Both the position numbers and the translations under genes were made by a program. Under the pieces are notes generated by a model. The model did no database searches, was not told where the DNA came from, and saw only the letters and a list, made by a program, of their open reading frames with translations. A stretch of 64,000 bases of DNA. Source: Flectonema sp. DT1601 (lineage: Eukaryota; Euglenozoa; Diplonemea; Diplonemida; Diplonemidae). Location: assembly GCA_964019425.1 (NCBI GenBank), contig OZ025798.1, positions 930,001 through 994,000 on the forward strand, written 5' to 3'. Below, piece by piece: positions 50,481 to 59,927 of this stretch (the first letter of the stretch is position 1; each line of letters opens with the position of its first letter).

Positions 50481-51129
50481 AAAAAAGAGTTATATTCTTA
50501 AGTCGGCAATTCATTCGGTTTTAAACATTTATTATTTACACTCAAAATAGTTCAATACCGCCTCTCCTTTATTAAGGTCGGGGAAGTATTCTTATTTTCT
50601 TACTGCTTAAAGGTCAACTTATCAACTAAACTCATATTCTTGTTGAAACAGATTGAAGAGTTAAAATGCGGACTTGATGTTGAAATAGTATTCATATCTC
50701 TTTGTAGGAATCTGGAGGAAGTTGAAGTTCGTTTGCTAGTGATACCCTTTGCGAAACTGAGCGGCTAGCAGATCACGGAGTGGGTGAGAACTTAAGTGCT
50801 GGATTGTTGATTATAAAAAACAGGAGAAGCTGCTACTTTGGATCAGAGACCACATTATAGATAATTTGTATCTGGATAGAGTTCATCTGTTTGGGTGCTT
50901 CACTGTTGACGGTGACTTGCTGCTTTCAGATGCCAAACAGGATGCTTTCCGCAATTCAAATTGCAGCAGCAGTCATCTCACGAGATACCAGTCTTGCTTC
51001 GATCGCTTCCAATTTTTTTTTTTTTTTTTTTTCATCCGTGTTAACCTGTTTTGTTTCTTTTTCTTTTTTTTCCAGGTAAACCTGTAACCGTGGGGAAGAG
51101 GGAGAGGAAAAAAAAAAGAAAAAAAAAAG
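50481..51129. other. Spacer before an unknown gene
   Basis: A small frame at 50866-51087 is mostly translated T-run and is not accepted. TTTTTTTTCCAG ending at 51075 is the acceptor, followed by a G-rich then A-rich 54-nt leader. Confidence 0.5.
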
Positions 51130-52128
51130 ATGTCAACAAATAGTGTATCAGAAAGTTCTCAGGGTGAAGGGTTAGAAAATAATATGAAGTATCCTGAAAT
51201 TTCATTAAATATAGAAGGAATACCAAGTGTTGTATTTGGTAAAGCAGTCATCAGTAACAACCTGATGTATCAATTTACTGAAAAGTTCCACCTTCAGGAG
51301 AGAATAATTGCAAAAGTACTACTCCGTCTGAGTTGCATTCCCTACTACAATAGTTGCTTTTTAAAACTTCTGTTTTTCGTTTATGTTCGAGGCAAATGGT
51401 TGTTCTCTTCACCGGAATGTGTCCCTAGTGAAGTTCAGATACTTTGTGACGTTGTTTATCCGAAGGATGTGACTATCTCTCCAAAACATAAGGACGATTT
51501 GCAATATAGTATGATGCCGGAAGAAATCATAGATTCAATCTTTGTTGATCAAAGGATATCGTTGAGTGTAAAAACTGAACTTTTTAGATCATTATTCGAA
51601 GTTGGTGACTGCTACAGATCGTTCATTGGGCTGCAAGAGCGACTGAGATGCAGCGACAGTGATAGTGTTCCTGTTTTTCGTAGTCTGGTTGAGAATGTTG
51701 TTGCAAGCGGTCGGATTTTGAGGAAACACGACAGCCTCGAATACGCGACAAGACTAGTTACGGACTTGAGTAAGTTTTCATTCTTAAATTCAATTTTTAT
51801 TTCTTCACTTAACGAAGACTCTACAAAATTAGTAGCCAATGTGCTACTGGATGTCGATTTCGAAAATTGTGAAAAAACATTCACTCTTTGTGAACTGTTT
51901 TGGGATTCAGTGTCCGACACAGTGCGATTTATGTCTGGAAGTAGACGAAGTCGTCGAATTGCTTTGATGATGTTGTTTATATCATTTGAGATAGATCTTC
52001 CTGTTGACTTGTCGTTAACGATTCTATTCTTTTATCACTCTTCATTCTCTGATGAGATTCTCAAACTCACAGATGGTGAGATTAGAATTGAAACTGAGGA
52101 CGTTACCATCACACCACCATTAGAATAG
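51130..52128 (+). CDS. Unknown protein (332 aa)
   Basis: No family recognised. The protein is predicted mixed helical, rich in Leu, Phe and Ser, with hydrophobic stretches (CIPYYNSCFLKLLFFVYV near 70-90; IALMMLFISFEIDLPVDLSL near 275-300) that look like buried helices rather than clear TM segments. It has an acidic C-terminus (EIRIETEDVTITPPLE). Its length, codon use (AT-ending like neighbours) and an acceptor upstream support a real gene. It is only 170 bp from the next ORF. Confidence 0.65.
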   Translation: MSTNSVSESSQGEGLENNMKYPEISLNIEGIPSVVFGKAVISNNLMYQFTEKFHLQERIIAKVLLRLSCIPYYNSCFLKLLFFVYVRGKWLFSSPECVPSEVQILCDVVYPKDVTISPKHKDDLQYSMMPEEIIDSIFVDQRISLSVKTELFRSLFEVGDCYRSFIGLQERLRCSDSDSVPVFRSLVENVVASGRILRKHDSLEYATRLVTDLSKFSFLNSIFISSLNEDSTKLVANVLLDVDFENCEKTFTLCELFWDSVSDTVRFMSGSRRSRRIALMMLFISFEIDLPVDLSLTILFFYHSSFSDEILKLTDGEIRIETEDVTITPPLE

Positions 52129-52299
52129 AAAAAAAAAAAGTTCATCGTAGCCATTTGCTACGAAACAAACAGAAAATACTTTCTCTACCATCTCTCTCTT
52201 ACCATCAATACCTGTTACTTAGGGTATATAATGCAATATTTTTTACATAGCTGTGTATTACATTTTATTAACCAGAATAGAGTTCATACAAAACATAAC

Positions 52300-52677
52300 A
52301 TGTATTGGATTACAGGAAGAGATTGTGGTAACAATGAAGTAGCAACATCATCGCTGTGGAAGCTATTTCCTGACAACATACGAATACCAATCTTGGGTAT
52401 CGGCTACTATATTCATATTAAGAAAAGAGAAGTTTGGGACTGCGCAACCGGCATAGCCATCGGAACAGTTATTGGAACGTTACTAAAACTTGTTTATGAT
52501 CATTACAGTGGTGCTAAAGTTGATGATGAGAAAGAGAATGTGATTAAGGGTGGTAGACGACTTGGTGGTGCTCCTCGTGGAACTCCGGCACCTCGGAGAG
52601 ATGCCCCACGACCGACAAGAAAATATAAACGCAGAGCAGGAGAGAATGATTGGGTTACAGAGGAACGTCCGGCATAA
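52300..52677 (+). CDS. Small single-pass membrane protein with Arg/Pro/Gly-rich tail (125 aa)
   Basis: The frame is open from an ATG at 52231, but TTATTAACCAG (ending 52275) is a typical acceptor 24 nt before the in-frame ATG at 52300, so that start is preferred. Residues about 47-70 (ATGIAIGTVIGTLLKLVY) could form one membrane helix. The tail RRLGGAPRGTPAPRRDAPRP and KYKRRAGENDW is basic and disordered, superficially like SelK-type ER tail proteins, but no selenocysteine or SelK signature is seen. Unknown function. Confidence 0.5.
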   Translation: MYWITGRDCGNNEVATSSLWKLFPDNIRIPILGIGYYIHIKKREVWDCATGIAIGTVIGTLLKLVYDHYSGAKVDDEKENVIKGGRRLGGAPRGTPAPRRDAPRPTRKYKRRAGENDWVTEERPA

Positions 52678-53074
52678 CTACTTAACGAAGTGCTTTAAGA
52701 TGATAATGACGACAAGTAGTTCAGTGCAACGTCACTAACAAAGGCATTCTAATGATAACCTTATAAACGACAATAATACAATCACTCGAATGCAACAACA
52801 ATCTCATTTAGCGGTGCCTCAGTCCCGCTGATGCGGGTAGTTTCTGGATGATGTTTTTGTTTTAGCTTTTTCCAGCAGTACAATCAGCGCCCCAATTTTC
52901 CCCATCAGTCATCACACAGTTTATTCAACACAAGTATTACTCAAAACAGGTAACCAAACTAATATAATATTTTGTGAAAGTAAACATACTGAGATAGATC
53001 TGAGTACTTTATGGGGTTTCGTTGCTTCTTTTGATTATCTAAATTCAAACAGAATCTCTACATGAACTCTCATC
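52678..53074. other. Spacer before a small acylated protein gene
   Basis: No gene. TTCAAACAG ending at 53052 lies 22 nt before the next ATG. Confidence 0.45.
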
Positions 53075-53395
53075 ATGGGTTGCGGAGTGTCAAAGATTGA
53101 AATAAGCGACGCTGACCAATGCAGATGCAAAGATGACACGAATGACGGGGTTAAGTTAGTAGAAACAGAGGCGAAGTATTTTGAAGAGTTCTTCATCTCT
53201 GACAAGAATGATATTATCGCAGTTGTTGGAATGACAACCTACAACAAACTCGAAGAAGAAATAAAACAGCTTCAGACTGAAGAATTCGATGAGAAGAAGA
53301 GCCACATACAGCAAATGCGACCTGAAATCGAAAGAATACAACAGCTCATGATGGACAATGAGGCCTTCACAAGTAACTCAAATGCACTAATGTAA
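53075..53395 (+). CDS. Small protein with a dual-acylation N-terminus (106 aa)
   Basis: The N-terminus MGCGVSK fits N-myristoylation at Gly2 (Ser at position 6) with palmitoylation at Cys3, a strong plasma-membrane or ciliary-membrane targeting signal. The body is a short acidic helix, then a Glu/Gln/Lys coiled coil (about 55-95). No catalytic domain. It may be a small membrane-tethered adaptor; family unknown. Confidence 0.65.
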   Translation: MGCGVSKIEISDADQCRCKDDTNDGVKLVETEAKYFEEFFISDKNDIIAVVGMTTYNKLEEEIKQLQTEEFDEKKSHIQQMRPEIERIQQLMMDNEAFTSNSNALM

Positions 53396-53633
53396 ACACT
53401 TACACGATATCACTGTTTCAATGTTGATGAGGTTCTCGTAGTGCTTGCCTTTTAGTATCGGTTTCGTTCATTGTTCTGTCTTTTGGTGATGTTGAGGTTT
53501 CGTTTCTTTTATTGTTCAAAACTTATTTCTATTCAGGTGGATGCACTGCAATCACATAATTAGGTCATTTGTTCTTCAGTATTAGAATTCTTTTATATTT
53601 ATTCACTCATAGGTGACAATTCATAACCACAAT

Positions 53634-56204
53634 ATGGTTGTCCGTGGCGGAGACGGACGAGACAACGATCCCCCTGTACGCAGAAAAGCAGAAGCATTTA
53701 CTGTTGCATTTGGAGGACCTCCAGAAAGAAAGCCGAAGAAAGATATCCGTTCGAGTAGCGCACCAAGACAGTTCTTAAAGAAAGGTGAGGGATTTCAGGC
53801 TTTAGGAGCAGCATCAACTCAGAATGGAAGTACACATTTATCAACTAATGGATCACCAGTTAGAAATAGACAAGAGTTGAGAAATGTTATTCAAAATTAT
53901 AAAAGGCAATCACGAGTTGATAAGTTTAGTGAAGCGATGGTAGTCGTACCGTCGAAACCTCCTCCTCCTCATCCGATTCAACAACCAGTTCAAATGCAAC
54001 AGCAGCAGCAACAACAACAACAGCAACAACATCAACCAACACTTCATCAGTCTGCTACTCCTATCGGTACTGAGGATGAAGAGTTTGAATACTTAGACGA
54101 TACAGTAAAACAAGAACCTCATCACTCTTCAGCATTTGATGAAAACCCACCTCTCGTATTTGACTCTGACGGTGCAGATGATATGCCAGCCTCACGATCG
54201 AGATCACTTCCAACTCGTAGAGCAAGACCACAAAGAAAGGTAAGACATGATGATGATTACTCTGACTACTCTGATGACTCTGACTCAAGAGATAAACACG
54301 TTCGAGGAGCTGATCTACGCCGCAACAACAACAGACGTCCGAGAGAAAGAGATATCGAATATGACAGAATGTGGGAAGAAAAACTTCAGCAACTTGACGC
54401 CGTAGTTTCAATGTATTCACGAAAAGCAGACAACCTTCGAAAACGCGAAAAGGATATGGACCGTGCCCGCCAAGTCGAAGACGCACAAGCCGCTCTCGAA
54501 GAGCAAACATCCTCCGAACTCCGCAAATTAAAACAAGAACGATCAATATTAAAAGACAGATGCAGAGCTTTAAATGCTAATCAGCCGAAAGCTCGCAAGG
54601 ATCGCGAGACACTTGAGAAGCTTCAGGAAGAACTTGTCATCCTCAAAGAAGAATGGTCACAAAAAGAATACAGATATAAATTACAAATAGAACGAATGAA
54701 GAAACAAGTAAAAGAACTGGGTACTAAAAACAAACATCTTAATCAAGTTCTAAAGCAGAGTCAAGTTGATAAACTTCGATCTGCTTCGGCCAGAGATCGA
54801 AGGAGGAGTGACGATGACTCTGATGATCTAAATGATGATTATGTTGATGAAGTACTTGGATCAACTCCGAATAAACATTCTCGTCAAGAGGAAGAAGATG
54901 AATCCAACCGCAGGGAATGGGAGTTACGAGAGCGAGAGCGCGAGCAGCGGGACTGGGAACGTGCACGCGAAAGGGAAGAAGTAGATCGCATCGCTGAAGA
55001 AGAAAGAAGGGACGAAGAGGACAGGAGAAGGCGTCGTGAGGAAGAAGACCGAAGGGACGAAGAGGACAGGAGAAGACGTCGTGAAGAGGACAAGCTCAGA
55101 GAGGAGGAGGAATTGAGGATACGCGAACAGGAGGATCGATTTAGAGAAGAAGAAGAAGAGCGATTTAGAGAAGAAGAAGAAAACAGAAGAAGAGAAGATG
55201 AAGAAAGGGATAGAATTCGCAAACGTGAAGAAGAAGACAGGAGAAGAAGAGAAGAAGAAGACAGACGTAGAAGGGAGGAAGACGACAGGCGGGCACGCGA
55301 TGAGGATGACCGGCGTCGCCGAGAGGAGGAAGACAAACGGAAACGAGAAGAAACTGACAAAAGAAGAAGAGAAGAAGCAGATACACGGAGACGCGAGGAA
55401 GAACGACGCCAAAGAGACGAAGAGCGCAGACGAGAACAACTGCAGCAGCAACAACAGCAGCAACAGCAACAAGAAGAAGAGAGAGCGCGTAGGCTTCGTG
55501 AAAATGAAACCCGCAGAGAAAGGGAAGAGTCTCAAGTTGTAGTACAAAAAAAGGATCGAGTAGCTCCTCAAGAAGTTGATACTGAACCAGAACCACGTGA
55601 TGATGATCCTGATGATGTTGTTTGTGATATTCGTGAATACGTAGACGGAAAACTTGAGAAGTACTACCGCAGCAAGAAAAAGGAAGTAATTTACACCAAC
55701 GGTACTCGAAAGATCCTTCTTCCTTCAGGACATGTTGTTCTTCGTTTTAACAACGGAGATATCAGAAGAGTATGCTACGTTATATTAGTTACTTTTATAA
55801 ATCACAAACAACAAACTAATAATAAAAACAACAACAAACAGACTTACCCAAGTGGTAAAGTAGTATACTACTACTGTCAAGCGAAGACTCGGCATACGAC
55901 ATACAGAGACGGAGTACAAATATTTGAGTTCGAAGCAAATCAGGTAATGTAATTGTTACTCAGTACTAATACTCATAATTAGTTGTTGGATTTAAATAAC
56001 TAAATAATAACAGCAAATGGAGCGACACTTCCCTGATGGAATGAAGGAAATAACATTCCCTGATGGAACACTAAAATATATCTATCCAGATGGAGAAGAA
56101 GAAAGGTATGAATTTATTAGTTGGGGTGTTTATTTAAGACCGTAGCCTTACTTAACAACAACAGTATATTCACTGATGGCACTGTTCAACGAGCACATCC
56201 TTAG
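53634..56204 (+). CDS. CENPJ: CPAP/CENPJ/SAS-4-like centriole protein with C-terminal TCP (G-box) domain, four exons (789 aa)
   Basis: Exons are 53634-55769, 55842-55943, 56014-56105 and 56165-56204. The C-terminal G-box (about 685-789) is a single long beta-sheet built of repeats: [57 protein letters not shown], then [12 protein letters not shown]. This is diagnostic of the Tcp10/CPAP family, which binds STIL/Ana2 and controls centriole and basal-body length. Before it come a disordered, polyQ-containing N-terminus (Q-run near 121-135), a coiled coil (about 240-390) and a very long Arg/Glu/Asp single-helix-like stretch (about 425-640; second Q-run near 602-614). Intron 1 is 72 nt and has no in-frame stop, so retention would insert 24 residues into the G-box. 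All three introns end in A/C-rich CAG. The start follows CACTCATAG by 21 nt. Confidence 0.9.
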
Positions 56205-57625
56205 ACCTCACTGTGTGATGATGATTGACATAGCTGCTCTTTGCAATTGCTGAATTTCCAGCCTCTGTACTAAATATATCCTCCACTGAGGCAAGCCAAA
56301 AAAAAAAAAAATTAAAAAAAAAATTAAAGACCGAGAGAATCGATCCCTTTGTTGTATTCAGGGCGAATGCCTGCTTCCTTCTACCCATTTTCCTTTTTTA
56401 CTAGATTTTCTTCTTCTACTTTTTATAAATTTCTTATATTCGTTTTTTTTTTTTTTTTTTTTTTTTTTTTTCCACCAAAAAAAATGTTGGATTGCCGTGT
56501 ATTCATTTAAATCACATTATCTCTAAAACAGCATTGCAGCGGTAATTTATTCTGTTATACGTGTTCCCGCCGTGAACCCCCGAAACGAGTACATCTAAAT
56601 CTCCAGCTTCCGATCCCATTTTTTTTCCCCCGGCTGCCGTGAATGCAAACCAAATTAATTTGTATCTTTTCACGTCAGTAATAGAGCCCGTATATTATTA
56701 TTACTCTTTCTTATTTTTAAAAAAAAAGAACTGTCTGAGTCTTACTTTTTTTTTTTTTTTTTTTTTTTTTTGTGTTTCCTTACAAAAGGTAGAGCTGCAT
56801 ACGACAATAAGAAACCATCGGCGATACTTTATGGGCTCTTAAGGTTTTGCTGCCTTTGAAAAAAAAAAAAAAATCAATTACTGTGGAAGGTACGTCTTTT
56901 TTTTATTATTCTTTTTTTTTTTTTTAAACAGTTCACCTACCTCAGTTAATTAGAAACATGACTTAGATATTCAAATAAGATGAGGTTTATTATATTCCCT
57001 CATCTGGCCTTTTTTCTTTTTTTTTTTTCGTTTTTCTTCCTTTCCTCGCATCAACCACTCGCTTACTTAAAGCGCTCCTGTTCCCCAATCTTCACGACCC
57101 TTAGATTTGTTTATTTATACAACTATAAAGAATAAGAAAAAAACGCCCTTATGTGTGGGTGTCAAATCTATTAATAATCGACATGTGTTGGTATTGGTAT
57201 TTACGTGTTCTGTTCTGACTTAGTTTATCCCTGGTAAGCAGCTGTTTTGTTTTTCAGGTATAACGTTGGTAATGTCTTCTGTCAAATTCCCGTCAGCGAA
57301 CAACATAAAGAAGGGGGGGGGGGAAAGGGGGGGTGGGAAAATATAAATAAATTATGGGGTTTTTAACCTAGAGAAACAAATTTGTGAGCTATTTTTTTTT
57401 CTTCCTTTTTTTTTTTTTCTTCCATTTATTTCATTTCATTCATTTTTTTTAATTTTTTTTTTAGGGAAAAAAATACTGTCGTCCGATTCAGTTGAACTAC
57501 AAAACTCACTTATTTTTTAAAGCTGAAAACACACCGATATGGAACACTCATTGCAAGTACATTATCACAAGAAGTAAATAAGGACATCTTTATACACCAT
57601 TCACTTCAGTTAACAACTTCCAAAC
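56205..57625. other. 1.4-kb non-coding spacer
   Basis: T-runs at 56443-56470, 56745-56771 and several shorter ones; a G-run block is listed separately. TTCACTTCAG ending at 57609 is the acceptor 16 nt before the next ATG. No gene seen. Confidence 0.55.
57313..57337 (+). other. G-run block with quadruplex potential
   Basis: Eleven G, AAA, seven G, T, three G on the + strand, 290 bp before the RRP40 start. The largest G-rich stretch in the window, in otherwise AT-rich DNA. Confidence 0.6.
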
Positions 57626-58420
57626 ATGGACAGAGAACTCGTAGTTCTTCAAAAACGAAAGAGAGAATGGGTAATGCCTGGTGAGGAAATCATAAATCTG
57701 AAACCAGGGGCAGTGGTTTCAATTGGAAGAGGACTAAAGCAAGACTTAACGAAATTAATATCCATAAGAAGCGGACAATACGACGAGCAAAATGGTAAAC
57801 ACGTCGTCATTGGAGACGAGAAGTCATACGTTCCTCGGAATGAAGATATAGTCGTGGGTACTATAGTTCGTGGAGGAGGGTTTATGGGTTACTGGGTTGA
57901 CGCTGGAGCAGGAAGTCTATTTAAGCTTGATTCTATCGCATTTGACGGTGCCAGCAAACGTTTAAAGCCAGAGTTAAAAGTCGGTGCCAGTGTGTACGCG
58001 CGTGTTATCCAATCTCGATCAGAACTTGAGATGGTAATTAGTTGTCAAAGTGTAACTGGAGTTAAGAAAGATTGGGTTACTGGAGAATCACTATTCGGTG
58101 AGCTAAAGAGTGGCTACATCCATTCTGTCAGAACCCAATTTGCAAAAATGCTTCTCGCAGACTACGATGATATCCTTTCAAATATTGGTGAACGTCTCGC
58201 ATTTGAGTGCTGCATTGGAGTCAATGGAAGAATCTGGCTCCGTGCTAAGACACTAAAACAAACAGCACGACTTGCAAGGTGCCTCACTGAAATTCAGAGA
58301 GTAGTACTTCCACAGGGAAATCCAGCACTTCAAACTACATCAGAAGTCCTGAATGACTTCTTTCCTGCTCCAAAAGAAGTGAAGAGAAACGAAGATGGTG
58401 ATGAGCTTATTGAACTTTGA
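57626..58420 (+). CDS. EXOSC3: Exosome complex component RRP40 (EXOSC3), 264 aa
   Basis: One of the three S1/KH cap subunits of the RNA exosome, which holds RNA over the nine-subunit ring for 3'-5' decay and processing. An N-terminal domain with VMPGEEI is followed by an S1 domain (about 62-135: SYVPRNEDIVVGTIVRGG, GYWVDAGAGS, FDGASKRLKPELKVG, VYARVIQ) and a KH-like domain (about 145-235) with GVNGRIWLRA. FDGASKR and the GxNGRIW motif point to RRP40 rather than RRP4 or CSL4. The length matches the family. Acceptor at 57609. Confidence 0.88.
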   Translation: MDRELVVLQKRKREWVMPGEEIINLKPGAVVSIGRGLKQDLTKLISIRSGQYDEQNGKHVVIGDEKSYVPRNEDIVVGTIVRGGGFMGYWVDAGAGSLFKLDSIAFDGASKRLKPELKVGASVYARVIQSRSELEMVISCQSVTGVKKDWVTGESLFGELKSGYIHSVRTQFAKMLLADYDDILSNIGERLAFECCIGVNGRIWLRAKTLKQTARLARCLTEIQRVVLPQGNPALQTTSEVLNDFFPAPKEVKRNEDGDELIEL

Positions 58421-58893
58421 GCAGCTCGTGTAACTATTGAAGAGCCATTGTCACACAAAGAGAGGTCTGTGTCAACACACAGAACGTGAACTTCTGCAGA
58501 GCATAAGTACACTTCAAAGCTAATGGTTAATTGAACCTCGTTAATTTATAAACAGTCCCCGCTGTTACTCACGGTTACACTCACGGTGAGTATATTGCCG
58601 TATATTTTTATCAAAAAAAAAAAAAAAAATAAATAGGAAAGGAAGGCCTTGTTGTTGCCATTCCTTTGTTCATTTATATTTGTTAGCTACATGTGGCTAG
58701 TCTTTTCGTATCACATTCTCAGGTATTGTCTAGTTGGGGATTTTCATACGTTTTTTGAGAATTTTGTTTCGTAGTGTTGATTCGTATCTTAGTCTGCTAT
58801 TTATCAATTGAGTTGTCAATTTTAAAAAAAATAATACTATCTGAAATTTATAATTATTTTTCATTACAGGTCCGTGTCAGGAGCATTTGACAG
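58421..58893. other. Spacer before the phosphoesterase gene
   Basis: No gene. CATTACAG (ending 58869) and GTGTCAG (ending 58880) are both possible acceptors 24 and 13 nt before the ATG. Confidence 0.5.
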
Positions 58894-59784
58894 ATGGCTG
58901 TGGGAAGCATTCAGATAGCATCTGATATTCACTTAGAAATGTTTACTGATTACTCTCAAGTCCCTCTGACAACACCATCTTCTCCGATATTGGCATTGCT
59001 GGGTGATATTGGTTATCCAAAATCAAAAATATTTCTCAAATATATCACCGAAATGTGTTCGAGATTTCGTTACGTACTAATGCTTGCTGGTAATCATGAA
59101 TATTATGGTGAGTGTATGGTTGAAGTCGAAGAGAGGTTGAGAGAATTTGAAAAACAATTTAAAAATTTCAAGTTTCTTCAACGAGACTCTATAGAACTCA
59201 CAGAAGTCCTCCCCGGTTATAGAATAATTGGATGTACACTGTGGGTTAATTTCCCTGAAGTTGATCATTTCTGTGCACCTTTTTGCATTAGTGACTACAA
59301 ACAAATTTCTATTTTGGACTCAGCAACAGAAACAGTTAGAAAATTATCAGTGGATGATACTCAAAAATTACACGTCTCGCATGCAAAGTTCATTCAAAAT
59401 GAAATAGAAACCTCTGAAAAACCATTAATAATCCTAACCCATCACGCCCCTACTGCCTACAAATGTTTAGGACCTGAGAGCTTAAAGCAAAATGACATTC
59501 GATACAGAATGAACTTTACTCACTTTGAGAAATATATGACTAGCAAGTGTGCTGCTTGGTGTTTTGGTCATACTCATTGTAATACTGATGTTATAATTCA
59601 TTCTGTTGAGGATGATGTTTACACCAGAATAGTAACTAACCAACAGGGATATATTCCATCTACTGGTATGTCGAAGGGTTATCAAGTTGAAAAGAAAATA
59701 ACTTTTCCAGTAAATCCGAGTGAAAGTCCTGAAGTAGAAATACTTAGCAGCTTTCGGCATCTGATAACATCATCTCCCCCATAG
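58894..59784 (+). CDS. Calcineurin-like metallophosphoesterase (296 aa)
   Basis: All metal-binding motifs of the fold are present in order: SDIHLE (D11, H13), LLGDIG (D38), AGNHEYY (N67, H68), THHAP (H183/H184) and FGHTHC (H226, H228). It should be an active binuclear metal phosphoesterase. The single-domain, ~300-aa architecture resembles small bacterial-type and protist Ser/Thr phosphatase-like or phosphodiesterase proteins; the substrate cannot be read from sequence. No signal peptide, so probably cytosolic. Confidence 0.88.
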   Translation: MAVGSIQIASDIHLEMFTDYSQVPLTTPSSPILALLGDIGYPKSKIFLKYITEMCSRFRYVLMLAGNHEYYGECMVEVEERLREFEKQFKNFKFLQRDSIELTEVLPGYRIIGCTLWVNFPEVDHFCAPFCISDYKQISILDSATETVRKLSVDDTQKLHVSHAKFIQNEIETSEKPLIILTHHAPTAYKCLGPESLKQNDIRYRMNFTHFEKYMTSKCAAWCFGHTHCNTDVIIHSVEDDVYTRIVTNQQGYIPSTGMSKGYQVEKKITFPVNPSESPEVEILSSFRHLITSSPP

Positions 59785-59927
59785 GTTTATCCCTCATAGG
59801 TTGTCAAAAATAAGGACTTCTTACCTGTTTCCTTTGACTTAGTAAGGCTTACATTATTATTATTGTGATCGCGTTTTTTTTTTTTTGTTAAAAATGCATT
59901 TCTTGTCAGGGCCGCACCTGAAAAAAT

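Noticed and set aside
54884-55596. Minus-strand Ser- and Phe-rich ORFs opposite the CPAP gene
   Set aside because: Mirror of the Arg/Glu-rich single-helix coding sequence.
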